64,000 nt of DNA from Bacillus sp. BHET2 (GCF_005938125.1 NZ_VCQN01000001.1:1488001-1552000), one strand, 5' to 3'. Positions 53,823-63,625 are shown, numbered from the stretch's first letter. Program-made: numbers and translations. The notes: generated by a model not told the origin, from the sequence alone.

Positions 53823-54009
53823 TTAAATGCCTCCCCTTTCTTTATCTATATCGTTCACACGCTTTGGAAGCAGTTACTGTTAACTATAGTCTCTTCAGGA
53901 AGATCCTTCAATATTAAAGCGTCTCAAGCTATTAGTTTGTTTATAAAATAAATAATTCCACTTATTTTGTACACACTATTTTCTATAATGCAATGTAAGG
54001 AGCATCATA

Positions 54010-54879
54010 ATGGCAAACTGGATTCCATTTGTTTCCCTCAGTCTTATCAGCATCTTTTTATTAATCTTCATAGTCATGAAAAACCGTCATATTTCTGCTC
54101 ATATCATATTGTTTTGGCTTTTCATTTCCGGCTTGGCATATGTATTCGAATATATCATTTTTGTTTTATATAATAGCTATTCGTATTATCCCCACATTTT
54201 ATCGAATGATTACAATGACAGTGTATTAGGATCGATTAGTTCTCAAGCATTTTCTGTTCCAATCGCGATTACGTATATTGTGGTGTATCGTTTGAAACTA
54301 AGCAGGATCCTCCTCATTATTGGATTATTTTTTTTCATAGAAACCTGGTTTATTTACTCTAATTTATACGAGCATCATTGGTGGGAATCGTATTATACGA
54401 CTTTTTCCCTCGTCATTTCCGTCATCATGGCCAAGACATGGTGGAAACTTTTTTTGGGACAAACAAATCATTATGTTCAACTTATCACCTTGTTCTTTGC
54501 ACTATCCACCATATCCCTTTCCTTCGCTTGGATCCTTTCTTCGATTTTGGAGATATATGTAATTCCGGTGGAACACTTTGCTAACCCTACAAGGGATTTG
54601 ATAGCAGGGAATGCTTTGTATATTTGGTTTACTACTTACCTTTATACGCTTGTAATTTTTTTTCGTAACAGGAATTGGACGTATACTTTATTGACAATCG
54701 TCTTTCTCTTGAGCGTCGAGACCTTTATGGTCCAACATGACATATTAATCTTAAAGAGCTCCATCATGTTATTGGTTTTACCCCTATTTCATTTTCTAAT
54801 GATTTCAATAGGAAGATTTTATTATTGTCAGAATTTCCCCACATATTCTGAAATGCAAAGAAGAAGGACTGTCCTTTAA
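54010..54879 (+). CDS. Multi-helix membrane protein, unknown
   Basis: A 289-residue integral membrane protein with nine predicted helices and interfacial Trp/His (LYEHHWWESYYTTF). It has the general character of the CBO0543-type proteins, of which a shorter member is at 41760, but clear relatedness cannot be shown by eye. AAGGAG precedes the ATG. Its 3' end forms one arm of a large hairpin with downstream sequence. No substrate or partner is suggested by the neighbours. Confidence 0.7.
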   Translation: MANWIPFVSLSLISIFLLIFIVMKNRHISAHIILFWLFISGLAYVFEYIIFVLYNSYSYYPHILSNDYNDSVLGSISSQAFSVPIAITYIVVYRLKLSRILLIIGLFFFIETWFIYSNLYEHHWWESYYTTFSLVISVIMAKTWWKLFLGQTNHYVQLITLFFALSTISLSFAWILSSILEIYVIPVEHFANPTRDLIAGNALYIWFTTYLYTLVIFFRNRNWTYTLLTIVFLLSVETFMVQHDILILKSSIMLLVLPLFHFLMISIGRFYYCQNFPTYSEMQRRRTVL

Positions 54880-54930
54880 TTGAATCACTTTCCCTAGGGA
54901 GAAAGGATGATTCAAAAGGACAGTCCTTCT
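54862..54930. terminator. Hairpin covering the 3' end of the 54010 gene
   Basis: AGAAGGACTGTCCTTT (inside the coding end) pairs with AAAGGACAGTCCTTCT, and GAATCA/TGATTC with TTTCCC/GGGAGAAA pair inside. It separates converging genes. Confidence 0.6.
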
Positions 54931-54946
54931 GTAATTCCTCAATTAT

Positions 54947-56353
54947 TTAATTACTTACGACCGGATTGGTCTCATTTTGTTCTTTTTCAATCGTCCATCC
55001 TGTAAATCCATATAGGATTGTCATAACAGGGGAAATAAGGCAGAAAACGGCAAATGGTAAATATTCAAGGGTGGGAACTCCCAACACATCTGTTAGAAAG
55101 ATTCCACACACACTCCATGGCACTAAAGGATTCACTACAGTACCTGCATCCTCTAATGTACGGGATAATGATTTCGGGTGGAGCCCCAATTTCTTATATT
55201 GTGATTGAAAAGCTTCTCCCGTCAACAAGATCGATAAATACTGCTCACCTACTACAAGATTAATTCCAATTGCTGTCAATGCAGTAGAAAGAATGGTTCT
55301 TCTTCCTGAATGAATGATTGTAGAAACTTTATTTAGTAAAGCGGGAATAATACCTAGTTTAAATAACAACCCTCCTAGACTTAAGGAAAGGATCACAAGG
55401 GAAACGGTGAACATCATGCTGTTCACTCCCCCTCTTGTTAAAAGGGAGTCGATGGATTCAACACCAGTTTCAGATGTATATCCAGAAAACAGAACCTGAA
55501 AGAGTTGACTCGCTTGTAAGGTTCCATGGAAGAATGATAATAAAACGGAAACGGCTATGGTGATCGATAAAGTGAGCAGAGCAGGTGTTTTAAATACAAT
55601 TAACACAATAAGCAATAAGACAGGGATCATACTATACCAGTGAATAAGACCTGATTGCGTTAATCCGTTCTGTAAAGCATCGAGCTGAACTAAATCGATA
55701 TTACTTGTACCAGGGGACAAGTAGCCGAATACAGCCAAAGAAATGACAAATGCCGGAACAGTCGTCCACGCCATATTACGAATGTGTGTAAACAAATCCA
55801 CCTTCACAATGGATGAAGCAAGATTGGTTGTATCGGATAACGGAGACATCTTATCTCCAAAAAAGGCTCCTGAAACGATTGCCCCTGCCGTGATGCCCAT
55901 CGATAATCCCATTGCCTCACCAATTCCAATCAATGCAACCCCTATGGTCGCTGCGGTTGTAAGCGAACTGCCAATCACTACTCCACTTAAAGACGTTAGC
56001 AGGAATGCAATGGCATAAAAGTAATGAGGGGTTACAAATTCAAATCCATAAAACATTAACGTAGGGATGGTTCCACTAATTAACCAGCTACTTACAAGAA
56101 GTCCAATGAAGAAGAAGAGTAAAACCGCACCAAGACCTCCTTGTGCCCCAGCAATCATTCCTTGTTCAATTTCCTTGAATCGTACTTTACGCAACAGTCC
56201 ATAGAACATTAGCATGAAGAGGGATAGAATGATTGGAATATGTGGGACTGCCCCGACTCCGATAATACTGATACTGATGATTCCCAGTACTGCCAATAGC
56301 ACGAGGGCTGCTTCTAAAACAGTAGGCTGATGTACATTTTTGATATTTAACAT
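54947..56353 (-). CDS. NhaC-family transporter, predicted tyrosine uptake
   Basis: A 468-residue ion-transporter-superfamily protein with about eleven membrane helices and the NhaC-type motifs SGAFFGDKMSPLSDTTNLA and GVVIGSSLTTAATIG. Annotated relatives are called Na+/H+ antiporters, but members of this family under tyrosine T-box control are predicted tyrosine transporters. The T-box directly upstream carries a UAC specifier, so amino-acid uptake is the better reading here. AAAAGGAAG supports the ATG at 56353. It is a single gene. Confidence 0.85.
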   Translation of the reverse strand: MLNIKNVHQPTVLEAALVLLAVLGIISISIIGVGAVPHIPIILSLFMLMFYGLLRKVRFKEIEQGMIAGAQGGLGAVLLFFFIGLLVSSWLISGTIPTLMFYGFEFVTPHYFYAIAFLLTSLSGVVIGSSLTTAATIGVALIGIGEAMGLSMGITAGAIVSGAFFGDKMSPLSDTTNLASSIVKVDLFTHIRNMAWTTVPAFVISLAVFGYLSPGTSNIDLVQLDALQNGLTQSGLIHWYSMIPVLLLIVLIVFKTPALLTLSITIAVSVLLSFFHGTLQASQLFQVLFSGYTSETGVESIDSLLTRGGVNSMMFTVSLVILSLSLGGLLFKLGIIPALLNKVSTIIHSGRRTILSTALTAIGINLVVGEQYLSILLTGEAFQSQYKKLGLHPKSLSRTLEDAGTVVNPLVPWSVCGIFLTDVLGVPTLEYLPFAVFCLISPVMTILYGFTGWTIEKEQNETNPVVSN

Positions 56354-56404
56354 CGTGACACTTCCTTTTCTTGATTGACTGGTGTGTTGGAATGGGAGTG
56401 AATA

Positions 56405-56725
56405 GCAAAAAGAACCCACCATCCCAGATAGGGACGAAGAGTTCTCCGCGTTACCACCCTAATTGGAATAAACGAATTCATGTCATATAGAAGATCAGAC
56501 GATCTATGACGACAAATAGTTTATCCCCACTTCATAAAGGCGTCCCATATTAAAGCCTCGATGCTCAAGGCCTTGTGAACAATGTAATTCAGAAATAAAT
56601 GGACCTAGACTTACACCTCACGTCTAGTCTCTGACTGCTGTCACATTTCCCCCTACTCCGTTGTTCAGGACAATAACTATGCGATTAATCGATAAGAGCC
56701 AACTTCGACCCTTAAACGCTTTTAA
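56405..56725 (-). promoter_or_regulatory. T-box leader, tyrosine specifier
   Basis: The minus strand reads the T-box core AGGGTGGTAACGCGG (56460-56446), whose T-box/antiterminator pairs compete with a terminator (GAACTCTTCGTCCC / GGGATGGTGGGTTC, then TTTTTGC). Stem I is complete: AGTAG loop E strand (near 56655), CAGAGA and the distal GAGGTGTAAG loop, then GAATTACATT, in which TAC is the specifier followed by A. Uncharged tRNA-Tyr would stabilise the antiterminator and switch the transporter on. Confidence 0.9.
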
Positions 56726-56831
56726 GCTTTTATGCGCTAAAGTAATTTATATTAGTATTTTATCATCATCTTTTCATATGTCAACCGGCTTTTTTATATA
56801 CATATCATTTTTTATAGGTATTTCTTAGTGT

Positions 56832-57869
56832 TCAGGTGGCGTTACCCTGCACAAATTGGGAATTTCCGAATGGTTCGATTGCTTCTTGAGATGGTTTTCC
56901 TATGAAGTAACCCTGAGCATAATGAATCCCAATATCTTTGCAAAATAACAATTCTTCTTTCCGCTCAATTCCTTCAGCCAAAACAAGGATGTCTAATTCT
57001 CCCGCAATCTTCATGACCTTCCGCAAAAATTTCTGGTTATCCGGATTAAGATCACAGTGATCGATGAAAGACCGATCAATTTTCACATAGTCCGGTTGGA
57101 GAAGTGTCAACATTTCAACTGTGGCAAAGCCAGAACCAACATCATCAAGGGCCACTTTCATACCTTCCCGTTTATATACTTCAAGGACTGACCTCAAATG
57201 TTCCACATCTTCAATCTTTTCCGTTTCTACCACTTCAAATACAAGGTCTGAAGGATTCACTCCGAGTTCATTCACAATGGTAAAGGTATGCCGCAAACAA
57301 AATTCAGGATTATATATGGTCGAGGGAAGGAAATTAATAAAGCTCTTAATACCAGGTTGGACCTGATTCTCCCTGCATTCGATAGCTGATTTTCTCGCTT
57401 TCTGATCCAACATGGAATGAAATCCTGTGAGCGACGCCACTTCAAATAATTCCCCTGGATTGATTCTCTCTCTTCCATTGCCCGGCCTCAATAATGATTC
57501 ATAGCCAAAAAGGCTGAAATCTTTAAGGTCAATGATGGGCTGGAGGTGGCTAGTAAATCCCCCATTCTGAATCATCTCTACCATCTGTCTATACTTAATC
57601 AGATTCAGGAATTTCCCAGAGGGAATGAATGATTCTGGATAAGGGTCACAATTAATGCTAAACTCCCACCCCTCATCCGCTATTATCTCTTCTATTTCAA
57701 CCAATTCCACATAAAGCTCATCGATATTTTCATAAGTAAAAGAATATAATCCCTTTTCTGATTGATGAAAATCCCTTTTTAATGGGAAACCTTTATGGTG
57801 ATCGTTATATAAAAAAAAGTATCCTTTTTCATGGTACTCCATCGTTACTCCACAATTAGCACATTCCAT
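56832..57869 (-). CDS. EAL-domain c-di-GMP phosphodiesterase
   Basis: A 345-residue protein: an N-terminal CxxC segment (MECANCG), a short alpha/beta region, then an EAL domain (about 95-340). The signature is ESL (124-126, YESLLRPGNG), with N in INFLPS, E in FEVVETE, DD in LDDVGSGFA, K in VKIDRS and E in LAEGIE all present, so hydrolysis of c-di-GMP is plausible. The paired cysteines could bind a metal or report redox state. GAAAGGAAG supports the ATG at 57869. Confidence 0.85.
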   Translation of the reverse strand: MECANCGVTMEYHEKGYFFLYNDHHKGFPLKRDFHQSEKGLYSFTYENIDELYVELVEIEEIIADEGWEFSINCDPYPESFIPSGKFLNLIKYRQMVEMIQNGGFTSHLQPIIDLKDFSLFGYESLLRPGNGRERINPGELFEVASLTGFHSMLDQKARKSAIECRENQVQPGIKSFINFLPSTIYNPEFCLRHTFTIVNELGVNPSDLVFEVVETEKIEDVEHLRSVLEVYKREGMKVALDDVGSGFATVEMLTLLQPDYVKIDRSFIDHCDLNPDNQKFLRKVMKIAGELDILVLAEGIERKEELLFCKDIGIHYAQGYFIGKPSQEAIEPFGNSQFVQGNAT

Positions 57870-58089
57870 CTTTCTGCTTCCTTTCAAAAATAGCATTTTA
57901 TACCTATATGTCTATTTTAAGACTTTCAACACAACTATTGCTAGTGATACTCTTTATTATGGGATGAATTCACTAAATAATTGTTTGTAGCCCAGATATA
58001 TATGAAGATGGTAGATGATTAGAAAATACTTTAGCATAATAAAATGCTCTTTTATTAAACTATGTTGCTATTAACGGTAGCGAGTGGTG

Positions 58090-58215
58090 GTTGATTTCCG
58101 CTGCAGGTGCTCGCTTTCCGCGGGGCGTGAGTTGAGCCTCCTCGGGCTTTGCCCTGTGGGGTCTCAACTTTCCCGCATTTCCCGCAGGAGTCGAGCACCT
58201 TCCGCTACAATCAAC
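58090..58215. repeat. Bacillaceae GC-rich palindromic repeat, copy 1
   Basis: A 126-bp element with imperfect 24-base terminal inverted repeats (GTTGATT...AGGTGCTCG / CGAGCACC...AATCAAC). The interior is much more GC-rich than its surroundings and contains CTTTCCGCGGGG, GCCTCCTCGGGC, GGGGTCTC and CCCGCAGGAGTC. This motif family is dispersed in many Bacillus genomes; it has no open frame. Confidence 0.8.
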
Positions 58216-58361
58216 TTACTAAGTATGAGGACTAATCTACTACCATACGCGGCTAGAAAACATCATTTTTCATCGAGTGCAGTGGTCGATGTTACCTTGA
58301 ATAGTAAGATACTATTTCATTCGTTTTTTTCACTAGTAAGCTCTGTCACGATATCTCATTT

Positions 58362-58483
58362 AGATGGTGAGGGGAACGGCGTAGACTCCTGCGGAAAAAC
58401 GGGCGTGCCGAGACCCCGGAAGCGAAGCTGAGGAGGCTTGGCCGTTCGTCCGCCGGAAAGCGAAGGCGTTCCCCTCACCATCT
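58362..58483. repeat. Bacillaceae GC-rich palindromic repeat, copy 2
   Basis: A 122-bp element in the opposite orientation to copy 1, with perfect 17-base terminal inverted repeats (AGATGGTGAGGGGAACG and its complement). The interior, read on the minus strand, has GCTTTCCGGCGG, GCCTCCTCAGC, GGGGTCTCGGC and CCGCAGGAGTC. Outside it, GCTCTGTC (58341-58348) and GACAGAGC (58500-58507) form a further inverted pair. The 730-base gap around both copies holds no gene. Confidence 0.8.
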
Positions 58484-58558
58484 ATCGCACTCACTCATAG
58501 ACAGAGCCTTGGCAGTTCCTATGTTAGAAAACATCAACCTTTGGGAAAAGAGCCTAAT

Positions 58559-58594
58559 AAAAAAGCACCCTCACATCGAATATGTAGGGGTGCT
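58559..58594 (-). terminator. Terminator of prfC
   Basis: AGCACCC / GGGTGCT stem flanked by CTTTTTTATT on the minus strand. Confidence 0.7.
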
Positions 58595-58601
58595 AACGCT
58601 T

Positions 58602-60173
58602 TTACATTAAACTAAATAATCGGATATCAGGATTTTTATCATTGAACCATCTCATGGCAAAATCATTTTCAAACAAGAAGACCAGATTGTCATGACGGTC
58701 TTTCACCAACATGCTTCGGGAGCTTGACATGGAATCCTTCACATCTTCTTCATTTTCAATCCATCTTGCAATTTTAGAACCAATTGGTTCCATCTTCACA
58801 TCAACATTATATTCATTCTTCATTCTGTGTTCGAATACCTCAAACTGAAGCTGGCCAACTGCACCCAGAATAATATCTTCTGTTCGAAGAGTCTTATAAT
58901 ATTGGATGGCACCCTCTTGAACCAGTTGAAGGATTCCCTTTTGGAAATGCTTCTGCTTCATCACATTTTTGGCAGTAACACGAACGAAAAGTTCCGGAGT
59001 GAACTGGGGAAGCTTTTCGTATTGGAAGCCGTTCTTACCTTGCACAAGTGTATCACCAATCTGATACGTGCCTGTGTCATAAACTCCAATAATATCCCCA
59101 CTGACAGCTTCATTTACCGTGCTGCGATCATCTGCAAGAAATTGTGTTGATTGTGCAAGCTTGATGGACTTGCCGGTACGTGAAAGATTAACTGTCATCC
59201 CTCTCTCAAATTGACCGGAACAAATGCGGACAAACGCTATCCGGTCACGGTGGGCAGGATTCATATTGGCTTGAATCTTAAACACGAAACCTGAAAAGTC
59301 CTCAGCTGTCGGTTCAATCTCACCTACGTCGGAATTCCGTGATTGAGGAGATGGTGCAAATTGCAAATATGTTTCTAAAAAGGTTTGAACACCGAAATTA
59401 GTTAACGCACTCCCGAAGAATACCGGCGACAGTTCTCCGCTTGCTATGCGTTCTCGTGAAAACGGATTACCGGCTTCATTCAGAAGCAGCACATCTTCCA
59501 AGCTTTGATGATAAAGATTACTGTCCTTCAGAGAATGCTCCCCTTCAATTTCGCCTTCATCGTTTAACGAAATGAATCGATCATCCTCTTCTACGCGGAA
59601 TTGCTCAATTCGGTTATGGAAGCGATCATAAATCCCTAAGAATTCTTTCCCCATTCCGATCGGCCAGTTCATCGGGTAAGACTGGATCCCTAATACTTCT
59701 TCAAGCTCCTCTAATAATTCCAATGGCTCACGTCCCTGACGATCGAGCTTATTGATGAAGGTGAAGATTGGAATGCCTCTCATACGGCATACTTTGAATA
59801 GTTTTAAGGTTTGGGCTTCGATCCCCTTGGCTGAATCAATGATCATGACCGCACTATCAACTGCCATCAAGGTTCTATATGTGTCTTCAGAAAAGTCTTG
59901 GTGACCTGGAGTATCAAGGATATTCACTCGATAATCATCATAATCGAATGCCATAACGGAAGATGTAACGGAGATTCCTCTTTGTTTCTCAATTTCCATC
60001 CAGTCAGATGTAGCAAACTTACCGGTTTTTTTTCCTTTTACGGTTCCAGCTGCACGAATGGCTCCTCCGAATAGGAGTAGTTGCTCTGTTAAGGTTGTTT
60101 TCCCAGCATCGGGATGGGAAATAATAGCGAAAGTCCGTCTCGATTGAACTTCCTGTATAAAGTCTATTTTCAT
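58602..60173 (-). CDS. prfC: Peptide chain release factor 3
   Basis: A 523-residue translational GTPase with P-loop [13 protein letters not shown] (18-30), the switch [19 protein letters not shown] and the NKLD specificity motif. The domain arrangement and length fit RF3, which recycles RF1/RF2 from the ribosome after termination. It is cytosolic. AAAGGAT precedes the ATG. It is a single gene. Confidence 0.94.
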   Translation of the reverse strand: MKIDFIQEVQSRRTFAIISHPDAGKTTLTEQLLLFGGAIRAAGTVKGKKTGKFATSDWMEIEKQRGISVTSSVMAFDYDDYRVNILDTPGHQDFSEDTYRTLMAVDSAVMIIDSAKGIEAQTLKLFKVCRMRGIPIFTFINKLDRQGREPLELLEELEEVLGIQSYPMNWPIGMGKEFLGIYDRFHNRIEQFRVEEDDRFISLNDEGEIEGEHSLKDSNLYHQSLEDVLLLNEAGNPFSRERIASGELSPVFFGSALTNFGVQTFLETYLQFAPSPQSRNSDVGEIEPTAEDFSGFVFKIQANMNPAHRDRIAFVRICSGQFERGMTVNLSRTGKSIKLAQSTQFLADDRSTVNEAVSGDIIGVYDTGTYQIGDTLVQGKNGFQYEKLPQFTPELFVRVTAKNVMKQKHFQKGILQLVQEGAIQYYKTLRTEDIILGAVGQLQFEVFEHRMKNEYNVDVKMEPIGSKIARWIENEEDVKDSMSSSRSMLVKDRHDNLVFLFENDFAMRWFNDKNPDIRLFSLM

Positions 60174-60349
60174 TCGTAAAATCCTTTCTCGTCATTCTCA
60201 CTTTCTCATCATATTCGTTCTAAAGTAACAATGCAACAAAGAATCAATGCAGTTCCACGTTAATCCAATGGCAATAAGCGTTTCTATGCCAATTGAAGTG
60301 ATTTAATAGTAGTTTCAAGGAGCATTACGTAACAGGTGGAAAAAACCTG

Positions 60350-60583
60350 TTACATCTCGCATGTCCATTGAACAATCCTTAAACTTAAAGTATTTGCTGC
60401 TTCTTCTGATACCCTTCCTTTTAATGAATCAAATAATTTCATTTGGATATTATCTTCTTCATATGTAAGTGAAAAGGACCATTCAATAGTAGGAATGGCG
60501 ATTAAAATGAATTCTTCTTTCTTATTTTCATATATATATACTTTTTGTTCCAATCCATCCAATAAATTTTTTCTTATTTTCAT
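60350..60583 (-). CDS. YueH-like small protein
   Basis: A 77-residue soluble alpha/beta protein starting MKIRKNLLDGLEQKVYIYENKKEEF with a following IPTIEWSFSLTYEED strand pair and a C-terminal helix ending in VQWTCEM. It recalls the YueH family of Bacillaceae (from memory, no function known). AAAGGGG supports the ATG at 60583, excluding the 13 upstream codons. A 9-bp hairpin (60329-60353) overlaps the stop codon. Neighbours give no functional clue. Confidence 0.65.
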   Translation of the reverse strand: MKIRKNLLDGLEQKVYIYENKKEEFILIAIPTIEWSFSLTYEEDNIQMKLFDSLKGRVSEEAANTLSLRIVQWTCEM

Positions 60584-60673
60584 TTTTGTATCCCCTTTCA
60601 TGAAAACGCTGTATTTGCGCATACTAATAGCGATGACTCTTGTACAAAATTCGACAAAATCCGTAATTGTAGG

Positions 60674-60702
60674 TTGTCAGACGTCTGAAAGCATTGTAAA
60701 AT
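60674..60702 (+). promoter_or_regulatory. Promoter of the nucleoside transporter with palindrome
   Basis: TTGTCA and TAAAAT are exactly 17 bases apart. The perfect 12-bp palindrome TCAGACGTCTGA (60677-60688) overlaps the -35 box and spacer, the right place for a repressor site. No regulator gene is adjacent. Confidence 0.6.
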
Positions 60703-60754
60703 AAAAACTCGAAAGCATCAAGTTTCAATTATACTTATCGAAGAGGTGAAAGAA

Positions 60755-61972
60755 GTGCAATATTTATGGGGTATCATGGGTATTATTGTCGTTATGGGAA
60801 TTGCGTTTGCATTTTCAAAGAATAAGAAGCGGGTTAATTTCAGAACAGTCCTCGGTGGACTTGCTATACAGATATTTTTCGCTTTCATCGTGTTAGAAAC
60901 TTCATGGGGGCAGAGCGCTCTTAAAGGATTAACAGAAGTCGTTAATGCGATTATCAACTATTCCAATGAAGGGATCACCTTCCTATTTGGAGGTCTTTAC
61001 ACAGAGGAATCTAACATTGCCTTCATTTTTGCATTTAATGTACTTCCTGTCGTTATTTTCTTCTCTGCTCTAATTTCAGTCCTTTACTATCTTAAAATCA
61101 TGCAATTTTTTATCAAGATTTTAGGCGGAGGATTATCGAAGCTGTTAGGAACAAGAAAAGCAGAGTCATTATCTGCAGCTGCCAATATTTTTGTTGGACA
61201 AACAGAGGCTCCATTAGTCGTACGACCTTTTCTATCAAAAATGACTGAGTCAGAACTATTTGCCGTCATGACGGGAGGTTTGGCTTCAGTTGCTGGATCT
61301 GTATTAGTGGGATATTCTCTTTTGGGTGTTCCTTTAGAGTACCTATTAGCAGCGAGTTTCATGGCTGCTCCGGCCGGTCTTGTTATGGCTAAGTTGTTTG
61401 TTCCAGAAACAGATGATTCACCAGAACCTGAAGCGTTTGAAATGGAAGCGGATTCGGAATCTGCAAACGTGATAGATGCCGCAGCAAATGGGGCAAGCGT
61501 CGGGTTGCAATTGGCTTTAAACATTGGAGCAATGCTCCTTGCATTCATCGCCCTTGTTGCGATGATCAATGGTCTTCTAGGTTTTGTCGGTGGATGGTTT
61601 GGATTTGACAGCCTTTCACTTCAACTTGTGCTTGGTTATGTATTTGCTCCTCTGGCTTTCGCTATCGGTGTGCCTTGGAGTGAAGCGGTTACTGCAGGAA
61701 ACTTCATCGGGCAGAAACTTGTCATTAATGAATTTGTTGCTTATTCAGCATTTGCACCAGAAATCGGTAATTTATCTGAAAAAACAGTTGCCATTATTTC
61801 ATTCGCCCTTTGTGGATTTGCGAATCTCTCTTCACTTGGGATTTTACTTGGTGGATTGGGGAATCTAGCCCCTGACCGCAGAAGTGATATTGCACGCATG
61901 GGACTGAGAGCCGTAATTGCAGGTGCACTTGCTTCTTTACTAAGTGCTGCTATTGCAGGTATGTTCATATAA
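60755..61972 (+). CDS. NupC-type concentrative nucleoside transporter
   Basis: A 405-residue CNT-family protein with N-terminal MQYLWGIMGIIVVMGIAFAFS and the core motifs GQTEAPLVVRPFL, MTGGLASVAGSVL and EIGNLSEKTVAIISFALCGFANLSS. CNT proteins import nucleosides with H+ or Na+. Bacillus paralogues differ in purine/pyrimidine preference, so the substrate is left open. AGGTG suits the GTG at 60755, nine bases after an in-frame GTG at 60746 that overlaps the ribosome binding site. Confidence 0.9.
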   Translation: MQYLWGIMGIIVVMGIAFAFSKNKKRVNFRTVLGGLAIQIFFAFIVLETSWGQSALKGLTEVVNAIINYSNEGITFLFGGLYTEESNIAFIFAFNVLPVVIFFSALISVLYYLKIMQFFIKILGGGLSKLLGTRKAESLSAAANIFVGQTEAPLVVRPFLSKMTESELFAVMTGGLASVAGSVLVGYSLLGVPLEYLLAASFMAAPAGLVMAKLFVPETDDSPEPEAFEMEADSESANVIDAAANGASVGLQLALNIGAMLLAFIALVAMINGLLGFVGGWFGFDSLSLQLVLGYVFAPLAFAIGVPWSEAVTAGNFIGQKLVINEFVAYSAFAPEIGNLSEKTVAIISFALCGFANLSSLGILLGGLGNLAPDRRSDIARMGLRAVIAGALASLLSAAIAGMFI

Positions 61973-61988
61973 TCATCTGTATGACGAA

Positions 61989-62017
61989 AGAGAAGGATAG
62001 CCTCCTTCTCTTTTTTT
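61989..62017 (+). terminator. Terminator of the nucleoside transporter gene
   Basis: AGAGAAGGA / TCCTTCTCT then TTTTTTTAA. Confidence 0.88.
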
Positions 62018-62050
62018 AATTGTTTTATCTAACATTCTATAGACTAAAAA

Positions 62051-62095
62051 AAGAAGCAATCGGCCGTTATCTAACGGCCGATTGCCTTTTGTTTT
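62051..62095. terminator. Terminator serving the murE-like gene
   Basis: GCAATCGGCCGTTA / TAACGGCCGATTGC, 14-bp perfect stem, with T-runs on both strands. Confidence 0.82.
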
Positions 62096-62149
62096 TCAAA
62101 GTGGTTATTTTTTACGAGATCCGATTTTTCTCGGATTCTCTCGGGAAAG

Positions 62150-63625
62150 TTATTCAGATATACGATATTTCAACTTACTTTCTTCTCTCGCAATATCCTT
62201 ATCACTATGAGGATATTTTGTATTTTCGATGATTTGATAATCTTCATGACCCTTCCCGGCAAAGATGATGATATCTCCCGGCTCACTTATCTCGACCGCA
62301 TGCTTAACTGCTTTTCCTCGATCTCCAATCAATGCAAATTGATCATGCTGCATCCCTTTTGCAAGGTCGCTCAGGATGCTATCATATTCTTCATATCTCG
62401 GATCATCCGTTGTTAAAATGACGTAATCTGCGAGCGACGCTTTTTCTGCCATAGTAGGGCGCTTCGTCTTATCACGATTCCCTCCCGTGCCCACAAGGAA
62501 AATGATTTTATTCTCCTTAAACGGCAGGACAGATTGGATGGCATTCTCGATTGCATCAGGCGTATGGGCGTAATCAATATAAACCGAAAGGGGCGCATCC
62601 ATTTTAACTTTCTCCATGCGTCCGTTTACAGGAGGAAGCTCTTTAACAATCTCAACGAGACGATAAATCTCCATCCCTTTCGCATATAGGCAGGCCATGG
62701 CGGTCAATACATTGTATACATTGAATTTTCCTAATAGGTTCATTTCAACCTCAAAGTTTCCCTCAGGAGAATTCAATGTGAATTTCGTTAAATCATTGAA
62801 ATATTCTACATTTTCAGCCCTGAAGTCAGCATGCTTGTCAAGGCCGTAGCTAATCACTTCATGAGCAGTCATATTGTTATAGCGGTGATACCATTCTTCA
62901 TCTGCATTAAGAACCGCATACTTTGGATTTTGAAGACCTTGACCCAATTGTGAGAATAATAACCCTTTAGCATACCCGTAGTGCTCCATCGTTCCATGAT
63001 AGTCCAAATGGTCGTGACTCAGGTTAGTGAACGCCACTATATCAAAGTCGATCCCCCATAATCTACCCAGTGCAAGTCCATGGGAGGAAACCTCAAGGGT
63101 GAAATTCTGAATGTCCCGATCTAATGCAGTTTGCAGCATCTGCTGATTAGTTAGGTTATCGCATGTAGTGTTTTCACTTGGCAGCAACTCCCCATCTAAG
63201 TTAAAGCCGATGGTACCTGATAATGCAGAGCTTTGATTGTCCTTTTTCAAGATGGAATGAATCAGGTTGCTCACTGTTGTCTTACCATTTGTACCTGTCA
63301 CACCAATAACCGATAATTTCTGAGAAGGATAATCGTAATATTTATTGGATAGTTGGGCCAAGGCCTTGAATGAATCCTTTACAACGACTATTGCCGCTTT
63401 GCTTAAATCAAGGTCCAGTTGCTTTTCTGCCACGACTAATGTGGCACCTTTTTCAACAGCATTGGCAGCAAAATCATGTCCATCCACTGTGTACCCTCTT
63501 GTGCACACGAACACGCTGCCATTCTTCACTTTTCTCGAATCCACATGAATGTCGCTTATTTCTGAAGGTAGTTCACCGTAAATGGTTTTTAATTTTATGC
63601 TTTCTAACAGATTGTATGTATTCAT
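62150..63625 (-). CDS. murE: MurE-type UDP-MurNAc-tripeptide ligase, orphan copy
   Basis: A 491-residue Mur ligase with ATP loop GTNGKTT (111-117), the carbamylated-lysine segment YGYAKGLLF (K220) and the C-terminal HTPDAIE and GTGGNRDKTKRP motifs. The amino-acid-specificity motif is DDPR (407-410) instead of the DNPR of meso-DAP enzymes, and the usual TTPE...LE substrate loop reads TTCDNLTNQQ. It stands alone, away from any division/cell-wall cluster, so it is probably a second murE. A mainline or specialised peptidoglycan role cannot be told apart here. AGGTAAGAG precedes the ATG. Confidence 0.85.
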   Translation of the reverse strand: MNTYNLLESIKLKTIYGELPSEISDIHVDSRKVKNGSVFVCTRGYTVDGHDFAANAVEKGATLVVAEKQLDLDLSKAAIVVVKDSFKALAQLSNKYYDYPSQKLSVIGVTGTNGKTTVSNLIHSILKKDNQSSALSGTIGFNLDGELLPSENTTCDNLTNQQMLQTALDRDIQNFTLEVSSHGLALGRLWGIDFDIVAFTNLSHDHLDYHGTMEHYGYAKGLLFSQLGQGLQNPKYAVLNADEEWYHRYNNMTAHEVISYGLDKHADFRAENVEYFNDLTKFTLNSPEGNFEVEMNLLGKFNVYNVLTAMACLYAKGMEIYRLVEIVKELPPVNGRMEKVKMDAPLSVYIDYAHTPDAIENAIQSVLPFKENKIIFLVGTGGNRDKTKRPTMAEKASLADYVILTTDDPRYEEYDSILSDLAKGMQHDQFALIGDRGKAVKHAVEISEPGDIIIFAGKGHEDYQIIENTKYPHSDKDIAREESKLKYRISE

